NCBI RefSeq assembly: GCF_041734735.1
Contig: NC_134901.1
Location: 23,083,987-23,147,986, forward strand
Direction: 5' to 3'
Length of the DNA: 64,000 bases
Source: Babylonia areolata
Lineage: Eukaryota; Mollusca; Gastropoda; Neogastropoda; Buccinidae
Shown: positions 27,589 through 36,833 of the stretch, piece after piece
Position numbering within the stretch: position 1 is the stretch's first letter
Layout of the letters: every line of letters begins with the position of its first letter
Position numbers and translations under genes: made by a program
Notes under the pieces: generated by a model
Told to the model about the DNA's origin: nothing
What the model saw: the letters and a program-made list of their open reading frames with translations, nothing else
The model's database searches: none

Positions 27589-30500
27589 ACACACACGCGT
27601 ACAGACATGAGATACAAAGCTGTAAACAAATCATGAATTCTCCCAAATTTTCCTGTTCTGTTTTCAAGGAAGATCCCCAACACAATCTCTCCAACCAAAA
27701 TCCCCTCCCTTTTCCCTGGACTCCTCAGAAAGAGTGGAGAAGCAAAGATACCTGTTTCTTCAAGATCTGCCACATTCCCAGAGCAGGTTTGCGGTAGGAG
27801 CCTCCTTTGGTGGATATGAAGATCTGGACAGGCACCTGAAGCTTGCTGACCACTTTCTCAAACTTGTCCTGCAAGTCTTCAATCTTGATCTTTCCTCGCC
27901 CCACGCCCAGCTGTCAATACCAAAAAAACCACTGTCAAAGGAGGAGTTTGTATAATACTCCATGTTTGATGATACATATACTTACCATGTCAAACTGATG
28001 CAAACTAGGCCTATCGGTTTGCTCTGCTTGGCCAAATTTTGCGCAGCTAACAGTGAAAAGACGACCCGTCTTGCCCGGTCCGCTCTTAGCCAATCAAACG
28101 CCTCTAAAAGCTACAAGCGCTGTGAAGCTCAAATTACCCCAGGTACGGTTAGAGTAGGTGAATAACAACAATCACATCAAGTCAACGGTGCCCACTTTTG
28201 CTGAACATCCGTTTAAATTGATCCTGAAATGAAAGAGTGTCTGTTTCCCTGTTTAATCATTGTTCCTTTTTCTTTGAATGATCTGCCAAACAGAAAATGA
28301 TAATAAAAGGAATCACCATCATAAAGCCAACTAGTATCATTTTATGTAAAGTTACCTTCCTACTGATTTTTTTTTTTTTTTAAGAAGAAACTACATATAA
28401 GAAATAAAAGTCATCAGCTTCATACTATGACAAAAACTATCAGCACACTCTTTACACAAAACCAACCATCCAGTCAGCCAACTATCCAGTCATGCTAGAT
28501 ATTGAAGTGTTTCATTCAGTGAATTATCTTCAGAAGCATCTTGAAAGCAAAATCTTGAAAGCAAAATATGTTGTGAAAATATCCAGTGACGCCCTCTGGC
28601 ATGCATGCTAGTACACACTCACGCGCGCTTTTCAGTGTCAACCTTTCCTCACAATCATACCACCTATAGTGTTATCAGCAAAACAGAAAATGAACTCACC
28701 TGATTTGTGAAGAACACAATCTTGTAGTTTGCAGCCACCAACTGTTTCAGCTTCCCATAAATGTCTGGCATCAACACCCTGCACATGGATAATGATCAGG
28801 TTTTATAGTGATAATCACTACCACTAAAAGCATTTCTTTCACAATTTTTCGTTTCCTTGACCACGTCTGACATGCATGTTTGCGCATCTGTTTGTATGTA
28901 ACCATGTGCAAATGATGTTACATCATTGCCTCGGTGTCTGGAGACCCATTGTGTCCCCATCAGAGTTTAAACTCCAGGCTCTGTATAGACAGATAACTTA
29001 CACAGTGCTATTTCCCAAAACATTGTCAGGACACATGCCCTGACTGGGATGTCATCTATCAGACACAACAGAGTTCGTTTTATAAAAAAAAAATAATAAT
29101 AAAATATCACACACACACATACACACACACACACACACACCAACTGCAATTCACAAGTGTATATCTATGCATGTGAGTATATACATCTGACTGTGTTTGT
29201 GGGTGGACTTTCACATGTTGCTGACTTATGGAGCTGATACTACCTCTGAACAACTGAAGACAGGCTATTACTCTAAAACAAGGGACATGGAGCAGAGGAT
29301 TTTTTTTAATCAAATATCATTATATGCAGAGTTCTGCTGATCAGTTTTATGTTCTGACATTGTGGAAAATGTTGCCGTCTAGTGGTTGTGGTATTCACAG
29401 CCTAAATTTCACACAGAAATATATTGTGACAAACAGTAATACAATACATTACAAAATAGTACAGTACAGTGCAGTGCAGTGCAATGCAGTACAGTACAGT
29501 ACAGTACAGTACAGTACAGTACAGTGCAGAATAAAACAATAAAGTACAATGTACAGTTCAGTACAGCACAGTACAACTAATACAGTTCAATACAACACTC
29601 ACCTCCAGTCACTGGTGTCCTTGGGAAATACCCTTCCTGACTGAGTGGTGATGACTGTCCCATCAATGTCAAATCCTGCTATCTGGTAACAAGGATAAAC
29701 AACGCTGCATGACTCATGGCACACCAAAGCTTGTTTGGATTAAAAAGAATTTTTTAAAAAGAAAACAACAGTATGTAATGTTAAGACTAATATAATGTGA
29801 TGTAGCAGGATGTATCTAAATACAACAATGACATCCGCAGGACTGTTCAGCAAAAGTTACGCCAGATGCAGGATAAGTGGCTGAGTGACAAAGCTGATGA
29901 GATCCAGGGATATGCTGACAGGCACGATATGAAGAGGTTCTATGATGCCTTAAAAGAAGTCTACGGCCCCACATCCTCAGGATCATCCCCCCTCCTCAGT
30001 GCAGATGGGAATACCTTGATCACCGAGAAGGAGAACATTCTCGAACGATGGGCTGAGCACTTCAACAGTGTCTTAAATCGCCCTTCCTCCATAAATGATG
30101 AAGCCATAGACCGTCTCCCACAAGTCCCCACCAACGAAGCACTGGACGATCCGCCAACACTTCTTGAGACCCAGAAAGCAATCCGTCTGCTATCCAGTGG
30201 CAAAGCACCTGGCTCAGACTCCATACCAGCAGAGGTCTACAAGGATGGAGGCACTGTGCTGACTGAGAAGCTTCATCAGCTGTACTCACTCATGTGGAAA
30301 GAAGAGACGATCCCCCAGGATTTCAAAGATGCATCTATCATTCACTTGTACAAGCGAAAGGGGAACCGGCAAGCCTGTGATAACCATCGGGGCATTTCCT
30401 TGCTCTCCATCGCAGGCAAGATACTTGCCAGGATCCTACTTAACCGCCTCACAGCACACCTTGACCAAGGTCATTTGCCTGAGAGCCAATGTGGATTCCG

Positions 30501-33500
30501 GAAAGAGCGCGGAACCACTGACATGGTGTTTGCTGCAAGGCAGCTGCAAGAGAAATGTCAGGAGCAAAATGCTGATCTGTTCTCCACCTATATCGACCTC
30601 ACTAAGGCCTTCGACACCGTGAGTAGAGAGGGACTGTGGAAGATCATGGCCAAGTACGGATGCCCTCGGAAATTTATTTCCTTGGTCAGCCAATTCCATG
30701 AAGGCATGCAGGCTCGAGTCCAGGACAATGGTGAAACATCTGCTCCTTTTGCTGTCACAAATGGTGTCAAGCAAGGCTGCGTCCTGGCTCCAACGCTGTT
30801 CAGCCTCATGTTCTCTGCAATGCTTACTGATGCCTTCAGAGATGGCGATGTTGGAATCGGCCTAAAGTACCGAACAGATGGCAAGCTGTTTAACCTCAGA
30901 AGGCTTCAAGCAAAAACGAAGGTCATGACAGACATCATCAGAGACTTTTTGTTTGCTGATGATTGTGCCCTCAACGCTGGATCTGAAGCTGACATGCAAC
31001 TCAGCGTCGACAAGTTTGCCACTGCCAGCAGGAACTTCGGCCTTACCATCAGCACGAGGAAAACTGAAGTTCTCCATCAGCCAGCCCCAGGGAAACCCTA
31101 CGTTGAGCCCAACATCACAGTCAACGGTCAGAGACTCAGTGCGGTGGAGCGGTTCACATACCTTGGCAGCACACTGTCACGAAATGTGACAATCGACGAT
31201 GAAGTGAACGTCAGGATTGCAAGAGCAAGCGCAGCTTTTGGTAGACTCCATGCAAATGTCTGGAACAGAAGAGGCATTAGTCTTGAGACCAAGCTAAAGG
31301 TCTACAGAGCATTAGTTCTCCCCACACTACTGTACGCCTGCGAAACTTGGACAGTGTACCAACGACATGCCAAGAAGCTGAACCATTTCCACACAACATG
31401 CCTCAGGAAGCTACTGAACATCAAGTGGCAAGACAAGACCCCTGACACAGAGGTGCTCGCAAAAGCCACCCTTCCCAGCATCTTCACCATCCTGATGCAG
31501 TCCCAGCTTCGCTGGGCTGGACACGTGGCGCGCATGCCAGACCATCGGCTGCCCAAAAGGCTCTTCTATGGCGAGCTGCAACAAGGGAAGAGATCACACG
31601 GAGGTCAGAAGAAGCGCTTCAGAGATACTCTGAAAGTCTCTCTGAAAGCGTTTGATATCAACCCTGACTCCTGGGAGGAATCTGCAGTGGACCGTGACAA
31701 ATGGCGCGCTGCTGTGCACAAAGGCGCCAGGTTGTGCGAGGCCAACAGGACTGCTGCAGCTGTTCAGAAGAGGCAGGCCAGAAAGTCACGGGCAAACAAG
31801 CTCCCTGACAATGATATGCCTGTCTTTGTCTGCCCCAACTGTCAGCGGACATTCCGTGCGCAGATTGGACTATTCAGCCATCTGCGCACTCACAGATAGA
31901 TTCATGAGCATTCTTCCCCCCACCCCACCACCACCCTCCCCCCATCCCCCATCCCCCATCTGGATGACAACGATGGTCATCATCGATCTCGATGGACACA
32001 CCACATCTAAATACATACAGTGTGTAACTGACAAAAGCTTTTTTTTTAAATTTAATTCACCATGCAAATCAGTTTCATGAATAATCAATATACCACTAAA
32101 CCAGTTTCAAAATGTACAAAATATTATGCATTTGCAAACTCAGTGATGATGCATGCCCAAACACACACACACACACACACACTGAAAATTATCACTTCTA
32201 TTTGTAACAAAAAGAGCACGCAACAAGACTTGTATCACATGCAAACCAAAACCTTTTAGAGAGAAATAACATTGGTCATAACTCATATATCATCCTGTAC
32301 ACATTTAGCTATAACTATAAACAGGCATGAGGTCTTGAAAGAACAGCGCCTGGATTTATAATTTTTACTATTCTCAACAATTATCATAATAGAAAAGACT
32401 AGTTCATGTCATCAAAATCAAATTACTCACTTATTTGTGCATCATCTTCAGACTGATATAATTTGAATTATCTTAAGCTTTTAAGTACACACTAAATGTC
32501 TAAAGCATATAAATTATATATATATATATATATCATACATATATCAAGATCCAGTGTCATTCTCTGTCACACACTGAGATACACCCACATCTCTCCACCC
32601 ATCTGTTAGCACACACACACATATACAGTTACACACACACACACACACACACACACAGAGGCACAGACACACACAAACACACACACACACACATGCCAAA
32701 GGCATGTACACTGAATGTGTATTTATGCAAACAATCGGTAATGACCACACACACACAGATTTCATGTGCACCTGTGAATTACAGCACGCACTCAAACACA
32801 ACACATTAACACACACCTTTTCGCTAGCAAAAGTTCCTTTCGAAGTGAAGATGAACAGTCTGTCATCCAGTGAATCCCAAGAGTCAATGGGCGCAGGTTT
32901 CCCAACTTTACATTTGGCAGCTGACTCTACTGAAGGTTTCCTTTTCTCAGATGACTTTGAAGAGCTTGATGATGATGTTTTGCTGTCAAACTTCTCAGTT
33001 TTCGCTTTTTGCTTCAGTTGTTGAAGCTTCTCTGCCACAGCGTGGACATGAGCATCCTCCTCCTCATCAGACATATCCTGGGAAGTTTTCTTGTTTTCCT
33101 TTTTGGTGTCTGAGCTGGTCTTTCTTTCTGGTTTCAGATCTGCTTTGGGGTCCGTTTTATGTCCACTTTTGCCCTCCCTGTCACGACTCTCAGAGTGTTT
33201 TTCCCTCTTATCTGAGGAATTATCTGATCGTCTTTCTTTCTTATCAAATGAACTGTCTAAACGTTTTCCCTTCTTATCTGACGAGCTGTCTTTTTCCTTT
33301 TTGCTTTCATTATCTTTTTCATATTTTTCAGCATACTTGTCCTTCTCTCTGTTTTCAATCTTTGAGCTAGTGAAGAAGTCAGTGACCTTTTGAGGTGCTG
33401 ATTTACCAACACCTAAATCTTTCTTGCTATGTTTTGAGTCAATTCTGTCATGTTTACTGTCCTCTCTTGATCTTTTCTTGGGCACTTGTTCTTTTTCCTC

Positions 33501-35872
33501 ACTGACCCTGGGTCTCTGACTGTCTCCATTGGGCCGTGAAGTTTTCAGCTTGCCATCCACTTTGCTCTTGCAAGCTGGCTCTTTATCCTCCCCATTTCTT
33601 GATCTTGAATCATCTTCACTAAGCTTTGAACTTTTGGGTTTCTTTGCTGGAGCACATTCTTCCTTCACTTCATCTATGGGCTCAGCTGCTCTTTTCTTTC
33701 CAGCTGTGGATGTGTTTTTTTCTGGTTCCAGACTTTTTGATGCTTGCTCTGGTTCATCTCCTGGTTGTCTGTCTGCTTCCTTGAAGCTGACCTTGTGTGG
33801 ATACATTCCTTTCAGGACGAACAGTGTGGAGTCAGGGGACATGCATACTGTTTTTCCTCGCTCCAGGTCCTGCCCATCAATGCAAGACGTGTTCGCCCCA
33901 AGCTGGGTCACTTTGATTTCTCTTGTCTTCCAATCAACTTGTACCTCCACTGAAACAAGCAAAGCACAAAATATTGTCACTTCCAGCTCCTGACCAACAG
34001 AAAGAAATAACAAACATGTAATTCATCAGTTAGTGCAAGCGTATCAGTAGTTATTTGAGTATAAAACTTTACATATTATTCCAATTAATTTGATTAGATA
34101 GATGTGTTAACAATTAAACAATAAGTGACCAGTGAGAGAAAAAGTGTTAAAATTTGTCTCATCCACATCCATTAGCTGTAAATCCCATGTAAACACTAAA
34201 AAATTATCACAATTACAGCATGCTAGTGACATGTCTAACCTCACCTCCACATCCTAAATAAATACAGAAACGGGGAAAAGAAGGAAAACAAAGAAAGTAA
34301 AATGAATTATAAAACTTTCTTTTTTAAATATAAAAAAAGAAAGAAACAGAAGACAGAATGGAGAGAAAGGAGGGGAAAGGTGGGGAATGGTAAAGCTGAA
34401 AGGTTGGGCAGTGGATGGTAAAGCCAGCTAGTATCTTTTTTATTTCACAATATGAACCCAGTAACACTCAACAGTTATTCACTTACAAACATTTAGACTT
34501 CGAATGAGTAATGTAAAGAAAATAAATGCAAAACCCTTTAAATGATAAATTCTGAATGACTGAATGCTTGACGATGTTCAGCTAAGTTACTGTTACACAA
34601 CTGATTCCCCTTTGCAGATTAGCATGTCTTACAAGCAGTGATCCATAATAGACAATAATATGAGGTACATAGCCGCCAGTCGGTTTTTTGTTGTTGTTGT
34701 TGTTTTTATCTACATCTGGCCTTTGACAATTTAATAACTTACTCAGTTACTGAGATCCAGAAAACTGAAAAGACATTAGCCAGTCACACTAAGTATCAGT
34801 ATCAGTAGCTCAAGGAGGCGTCACTGCATTCGGACAAATCCATATATGCTACACAGATGCCTGACAAGCAGCGAAACCCAATGCACTTAGGCCTTGAGAG
34901 AAAAGGAAAAAATATTTATAAAAAAACAACAATAATAATAATAATAATAAGTATACAATATTGATAATAAATGAAAATAAAATAAAAAGACAATAATGAT
35001 AGTAAATAAACAACTAAGCAAATAAATGTAAAACATGCAGACACACATACACACACACATACACAATGCATAACAGATATGCAAAAAACATGCAGTTTCA
35101 CAGATATCAAAGCAAAAGCAAACGTGCACAGACCCAAATACACATAAACATACATGAGCCCCAACACACACACACACACACACACACCATCTCCCAAATT
35201 ACCCTGCACCTCCACCCCCCACCCCCCATTTCCCCTCTCCCACACATTAAACTGATGAATGGTGAATGCCATGTGTGATTACATTATATTCATTGACAAT
35301 ACGTTAATGAAAATTTTTCATTTCAACAGTGCTTTAATCCACTGACTGCCATCCCTGTAAAATTCACAGTCAGTTTGACATCAATAATGACATCACCAAA
35401 AGAAAGGAAATAACTCTCTGGAAGGCTGAAAATTCACATTATTTTATTATGTATACACATATATCATCAGTGGTTTATTTCCATACCATTTTCTGTTCTT
35501 TGCTGATTGTTTGGGGATATTGATTTATGATTTGAAACATCATTTTCTGCTGTTTTTTCTCAGCAGTCATGGGGTTACAGCTCTATCCAGTGCACTCTGA
35601 TACTATGATAATGAACACATATTTAACAAAATAAATTCAACAACATAAAGATACAATGAGACTTTTACCAAATAAAACCATGCACACATACTTACATATG
35701 ATATGCTTATAGTGATATATTTTTTAACAGTATTCAACTGAAAAAAAAAAAAACACACAAACTCACAAATATAAACTATATGTTCACCCTTTCCCTTCCA
35801 CTGACCCCAAACAAGCACACACAATACAAACGTGTGCACACATACACAAAAATAAAAACACGTGCATGTGAG

Positions 35873-35906
<34 letters not shown>

Positions 35907-36833
35907 GCATTCAAGTACACAAACAGGCACATGTTCATACATCATGTTACTCCTGCATAACTGATCAATCACAGTTGATATCATGGAAACATGGCAGTGA
36001 AAAGAACTGAACTGAAAGATAGCCACCATGTCATGAGAAAATAGTGATGTTTTCATGAACAGGCTGGGGTTGAGGCCTTTTTCATATTGCGAAACATGTG
36101 CATGTATGCGATGGATTTAATATGAGGTTGTATTCCAGATAGAAAGACCTGCATAAGAAAAGGTACATTGTCCATTGCTATGTTTTAACTCTGATGTAAG
36201 GATTGCAAAGTGTCTTTGAGTCATATGAGGAGCTGAGCTGCCTTTGATAACGAGGAGCATTGTCAATGAAAATAGACTGAGAGTGTAAAAATGTGCATGC
36301 AATAATTATGTGTTTTGATGGGACGCCAATATAAAGAGTTTTGTGGCGGGACTGAACAGGATCATATCCAGAAACTGTGAAAGTGATCGAAGCTCTGCCT
36401 TTACTGATTTCAGTTCAGTCTTGCACAGTGGAAATTTGCACATTTTTTAATTTGTCAAGATATTGATTGGGACAGACTGACAGAAGTGAGTTGTAGTTAT
36501 CTCATTCTGAGAGACGAATGCTCAAACTAAAATTCTGGTTGTGCCTGACGAGAGGAAATGGCGAATCGTACAAATACACTTCCAGAGTACGATATCGATT
36601 TTGAACCACAAAAACAGACACTGAGACATGTCACAGACACAGACCTGTTGATTTATCGAATGGCATAACATAAATAGCAAATCGGTTTCAATTCTCAAAC
36701 TACCTTGCAATCGGGAACATCTTGCTTCAGTGATCTGAGTTTGCGGAGAGCGTCCTAGTTTGACTGGTGTCTTGTCAGGCAAGGGAATCGGGTCGTGCAA
36801 TCGTTGCAAACACTCCAACACGCATCCCTCCAT
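10348..36833 (-). CDS. PNKP: Bifunctional polynucleotide phosphatase/kinase (complete gene, 15 coding exons, 776 aa)
   Basis: PNKP repairs DNA break ends by removing 3'-phosphates and phosphorylating 5'-hydroxyls. Joined exons: 36704-36833, 32817-33949, 29603-29682, 28700-28778, 27752-27910, 24477-24525, 22820-22887, 21832-21924, 19901-19966, 19272-19299, 17900-17961, 16073-16182, 14493-14580, 10913-10974, 10348-10471. All junctions are GT-AG and the phases close on a TGA. Visible domains: N-terminal FHA (residues 1 to about 105; LGRSPQTQI with Arg28, then CSRLQ), which in the family binds phosphorylated XRCC1/XRCC4; a charged linker (about 105-398); HAD-type phosphatase with DIDGT, nucleophile Asp426 and Asp428; kinase Walker A GLQASGKT at 625-632; [12 protein letters not shown] with presumed catalytic Asp650; [16 protein letters not shown]-terminus VYRQFLLEK. 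Human PNKP is about 521 aa; the excess lies in the linker. The start is the ATG just before the FHA; no in-frame alternative gives conserved sequence. Identity is very secure, exact boundaries nearly so. Confidence 0.95.
10913..10974 (-). CDS. PNKP: PNKP coding exon 14
   Basis: Encodes [20 protein letters not shown], matching human [20 protein letters not shown]. Acceptor TTTTCAG, donor GTGAGT. Sits directly beside a CA microsatellite (10,843-10,877). Confidence 0.92.
12897..13862 (+). mobile_element. 5'-truncated LINE (RTE-like) in PNKP intron 14
   Basis: Plus-strand frames carry the end of a reverse transcriptase: [20 protein letters not shown], the catalytic FADD box in [11 protein letters not shown], then after a frameshift near 13,285 [40 protein letters not shown] and [19 protein letters not shown]. 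The GRxRRxWxDDI ending is typical of RTE/BovB-type elements. It ends in a C-run and an AAGGTAAGGTAAAGGTA tail. Endonuclease and most of the polymerase are missing, so it is a dead-on-arrival copy. Confidence 0.88.
14493..14580 (-). CDS. PNKP: PNKP coding exon 13
   Basis: Encodes [20 protein letters not shown] then VSQCRHNER, matching human [20 protein letters not shown] and QARHNNR (lid region). Donor GTAAGT, acceptor CATGCAG. Confidence 0.95.
14640..15075 (-). mobile_element. LINE 3' end (CR1/L2-like) in PNKP intron 12
   Basis: The minus strand encodes [20 protein letters not shown] and [14 protein letters not shown], the usual C-terminus of CR1/L2-like proteins. A UTR with AGTGCCCTGAGCTCTTA and GAAAGGGCGCTATATAA follows, then a TTA-rich tail at 14,640. 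It overlaps the intron just upstream of PNKP exon 13 on the transcribed strand. Confidence 0.8.
15431..15560 (+). mobile_element. SINE-a copy, well preserved
   Basis: Near-consensus copy: GTTTCAGTAGCTCAAGGAGG, the hairpin CATCTGCCAAGCAGATG, and CAGGCCTTGAG at the end. It lies in PNKP intron 12, antisense to the gene. Confidence 0.9.
16073..16182 (-). CDS. PNKP: PNKP coding exon 12 (kinase core)
   Basis: Encodes [20 protein letters not shown] then [17 protein letters not shown], close to human [20 protein letters not shown] and VAIDNTNPDAASRAR. Begins with the presumed catalytic Asp650. Donor GTAACC, acceptor TTCCCAG. Confidence 0.96.
16795..17055 (+). mobile_element. SINE-c copy with tRNA-like head
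   Basis: Begins with AGGTAGCAATATGGTTAAGA (A-box-like), then GTCTGGGTTCCATTCC (B-box-like). A body ending in ATTCTGTAGAGGAAATCCAC follows, the reverse complement of the copies at 7,990 and 51,714. In PNKP intron 11. Confidence 0.75.
17900..17961 (-). CDS. PNKP: PNKP coding exon 11 (second half of the P-loop)
   Basis: Encodes [20 protein letters not shown] then Q, matching human [20 protein letters not shown]. Acceptor CATAG, donor GTCAGT. Confidence 0.93.
18235..18860. repeat. Minisatellite, about 60-bp units, split by a SINE
   Basis: About nine diverged units share GATTGTATTCATTATTTACC and GAGAAAG-like words with a spacing near 60 bases, in PNKP intron 10. The array is interrupted by a SINE-a at 18,657-18,791, so it predates that insertion. 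Confidence 0.85.
18657..18791 (-). mobile_element. SINE-a insertion with 13-bp target-site duplication
   Basis: The perfect direct repeat CTGTGAAAATGAT (18,644-18,656 and 18,792-18,804) flanks a complete reverse-oriented SINE-a with a poly-T (poly-A on minus) end. This defines the mobile unit: about 125 bases from CAGTTTCAGTAGCTCAAGG to CCTTGAG plus poly-A, mobilised as by a LINE. Confidence 0.93.
19272..19299 (-). CDS. PNKP: PNKP coding exon 10 (28-base microexon, first half of the P-loop)
   Basis: Only 28 bases, encoding VVVFVGLQA plus the first base of a Ser codon. It supplies the beta strand and first Gly of the kinase Walker A motif; exon 11 completes GLQASGKT. Acceptor TCAACAG, donor GTAAGT. 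Too short for ordinary gene finders and easily lost from automated models. Confidence 0.88.
19901..19966 (-). CDS. PNKP: PNKP coding exon 9 (interdomain)
   Basis: Encodes [20 protein letters not shown] then QE, in the poorly conserved joint between phosphatase and kinase domains. Support comes from the reading phase, acceptor TGTTCAG and donor GTGAGA rather than close homology. A 74-bp tandem duplication starts 21 bases upstream in the intron (19,987). Confidence 0.85.
19987..20130. repeat. 74-bp tandem duplication beside PNKP exon 9
   Basis: Two near-identical copies (19,987-20,060 and 20,061-20,130) sharing AAATTAACAGAGCACAACCC and TTTTTCTCGAAAATATCTGA. Starts about 20 bases upstream of the exon 9 acceptor in transcript terms. 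Confidence 0.93.
20368..20599. mobile_element. TTAA-flanked MITE (family M1), short copy
   Basis: Ends are TTAACTCTCTCCATACGAAC and GTACTGAGTGAGTTAA. The terminal inverted repeats match M1 copies at 23,031 and 50,170, and the TTAA at each end fits piggyBac-type insertion. At 232 bases it is an internally deleted member. In PNKP intron 8. Confidence 0.8.
21832..21924 (-). CDS. PNKP: PNKP coding exon 8
   Basis: Encodes [20 protein letters not shown] then [11 protein letters not shown], matching human [20 protein letters not shown]. Acceptor CATGCAG, donor GTGAGG. Confidence 0.95.
22047..22094. repeat. AT microsatellite
   Basis: Alternating TA/AT tract interrupted once by CATATACA, inside PNKP intron 7. 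ATT/ATC trinucleotide tracts lie on both sides. Confidence 0.9.
22820..22887 (-). CDS. PNKP: PNKP coding exon 7
   Basis: A 68-base exon encoding [20 protein letters not shown] then DRL, close to human [20 protein letters not shown]. These are the metal-binding Asp and conserved lysines at the end of the phosphatase active site. Donor GTAATA. Confidence 0.95.
23031..23686. mobile_element. TTAA-flanked MITE (family M1), full-size copy
   Basis: Ends TTAACTCACTCCGGACGA and TCGTCCGGAGTGAGTTAA are perfect inverted repeats. Total length is 656 bases, close to the 668-base copy at 50,170, with which it shares internal words such as CTTGCTTTCCCC and CCCATTTGT in opposite orientation. No transposase. 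In PNKP intron 6. Confidence 0.92.
24477..24525 (-). CDS. PNKP: PNKP coding exon 6
   Basis: A 49-base exon encoding [16 protein letters not shown], matching human NDGTPISIGDSIFVGD. The Asp and Gly of the following DAAGR are completed across the junction. Donor GTAAGA, acceptor TTTGCAG. Confidence 0.93.
25632..27287. repeat. 35-bp minisatellite, about 47 copies
   Basis: Unit resembles GTGAGTGAAAGAGGGTGG TTGTGGTATGGTGGGGT, purine- and G-rich on the plus strand, in PNKP intron 5. The minus strand stays open for hundreds of codons in all phases because the unit has no stops and a length not divisible by 3. The resulting His/Thr/Pro-rich translation is a by-product, not a gene. Confidence 0.96.
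27428..27598. repeat. CA microsatellite cluster
   Basis: About 170 bases of interrupted (CA)n with GGCACAGA spacers, in PNKP intron 5 next to the 35-bp minisatellite and about 150 bases before exon 5. Confidence 0.95.
27752..27910 (-). CDS. PNKP: PNKP coding exon 5
   Basis: Encodes [20 protein letters not shown] onward to [16 protein letters not shown], including the conserved YRKP..GMW of the phosphatase domain. Donor GTATCT, acceptor TTGACAG. Confidence 0.95.
28700..28778 (-). CDS. PNKP: PNKP coding exon 4
   Basis: Encodes [20 protein letters not shown] then VFFTNQ, the HAD motif II region (human VIFTNQ). Donor GTGAGT, acceptor GTGCAG. Confidence 0.95.
29451..29570. repeat. ACAGT pentanucleotide microsatellite
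   Basis: Repeated GTACA/GTGCA words with a 5-bp period, decaying at both edges, in PNKP intron 3 just downstream of exon 3. Confidence 0.9.
29603..29682 (-). CDS. PNKP: PNKP coding exon 3 (phosphatase active site)
   Basis: Encodes [20 protein letters not shown] then KDTSDW. DIDGT is the HAD phosphatase motif I; human PNKP has DLDGT here. Acceptor ACCAG, donor GTGAGT. The LINE insertion at 29,825 lies only about 140 bases upstream in the intron. Confidence 0.95.
29825..32004 (+). mobile_element. Young 5'-truncated LINE with uninterrupted RT open frame, in PNKP intron 2
   Basis: An open frame of 677 codons (29,866-31,899) encodes reverse transcriptase: [84 protein letters not shown] and the catalytic FADD. 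A thumb/C-terminal part follows, with [20 protein letters not shown] and a final C2H2 finger ([21 protein letters not shown]). No endonuclease is present. An 11-base direct repeat ATCTAAATACA flanks it (29,814-29,824 and 32,005-32,015), which fixes both ends. The intact frame and perfect repeat imply a recent insertion. It lies opposite to PNKP. Clade within the non-LTR LINEs is unresolved. Confidence 0.93.
29866..31899 (+). CDS. LINE reverse transcriptase with C-terminal C2H2 finger (5'-truncated ORF)
   Basis: The longest true protein-coding frame in the window. It is the polymerase of the LINE described at 29,825-32,004 and not a host gene. The frame is open upstream to the truncation point, so the ATG used here is only the first available Met. 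The fingers, palm (FADD at about 365) and thumb are complete; the N-terminal apurinic endonuclease is lost, so it cannot retrotranspose autonomously. The C-terminal zinc finger probably binds nucleic acid. Confidence 0.9.
   Translation: MQDKWLSDKADEIQGYADRHDMKRFYDALKEVYGPTSSGSSPLLSADGNTLITEKENILERWAEHFNSVLNRPSSINDEAIDRLPQVPTNEALDDPPTLLETQKAIRLLSSGKAPGSDSIPAEVYKDGGTVLTEKLHQLYSLMWKEETIPQDFKDASIIHLYKRKGNRQACDNHRGISLLSIAGKILARILLNRLTAHLDQGHLPESQCGFRKERGTTDMVFAARQLQEKCQEQNADLFSTYIDLTKAFDTVSREGLWKIMAKYGCPRKFISLVSQFHEGMQARVQDNGETSAPFAVTNGVKQGCVLAPTLFSLMFSAMLTDAFRDGDVGIGLKYRTDGKLFNLRRLQAKTKVMTDIIRDFLFADDCALNAGSEADMQLSVDKFATASRNFGLTISTRKTEVLHQPAPGKPYVEPNITVNGQRLSAVERFTYLGSTLSRNVTIDDEVNVRIARASAAFGRLHANVWNRRGISLETKLKVYRALVLPTLLYACETWTVYQRHAKKLNHFHTTCLRKLLNIKWQDKTPDTEVLAKATLPSIFTILMQSQLRWAGHVARMPDHRLPKRLFYGELQQGKRSHGGQKKRFRDTLKVSLKAFDINPDSWEESAVDRDKWRAAVHKGARLCEANRTAAAVQKRQARKSRANKLPDNDMPVFVCPNCQRTFRAQIGLFSHLRTHR
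32515..32700. repeat. AT and CA microsatellites
   Basis: An (AT)n tract at about 32,515-32,533 and interrupted (CA)n runs at 32,610-32,700, in PNKP intron 2 shortly after the donor of exon 2. Confidence 0.9.
32817..33949 (-). CDS. PNKP: PNKP coding exon 2 (FHA second half plus giant charged linker)
   Basis: A single 1,133-base exon. It opens with the rest of the FHA ([20 protein letters not shown], then [16 protein letters not shown]). About 290 residues of Lys/Glu/Asp/Ser-rich sequence follow, with repeated DSSxDKKxKR-like blocks, and it ends at [17 protein letters not shown], which matches the start of the phosphatase domain. Candidate nuclear-localisation clusters include KKRAAE and KKPKSSK. 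A PCNA-box-like PQKVTDFF lies at residues 229-236. Acceptor TTTCAG, donor GTGTGT. Confidence 0.93.
34792..34898 (+). mobile_element. SINE-a copy with internal deletion
   Basis: ATCAGTAGCTCAAGGAGGCG and GGCCTTGAG ends are clear. The central hairpin segment is shortened (CTACACAGATGCC), so one hairpin arm is missing. PNKP intron 1. Confidence 0.85.
36704..36833 (-). CDS. PNKP: PNKP coding exon 1 (FHA, first half)
   Basis: Encodes MEGCVLEC through CSRLQ, including the [12 protein letters not shown] segment with the phosphopeptide-binding Arg28. The donor GTAGTT follows at 36,703. Ends in phase 1; the next exon completes a Val codon. Confidence 0.92.

Noticed and set aside
27266-27694. Cys/Val-rich and Thr/His-rich short frames around (CA)n tracts, here and at 10.8, 19.1, 25.4, 35.1, 35.8 and 44.0 kb
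   Set aside because: Translations of dinucleotide repeats without any other coding signal.
31810-31899. Host C2H2 zinc-finger gene
   Set aside because: The finger is continuous with the LINE reverse transcriptase and recurs in a second LINE copy at 39,658.
36522-36703. PNKP exon 1 continuing past 36,704
   Set aside because: Open for a while but leaves FHA similarity; a donor at 36,703 joins in phase to the rest of the FHA in exon 2.
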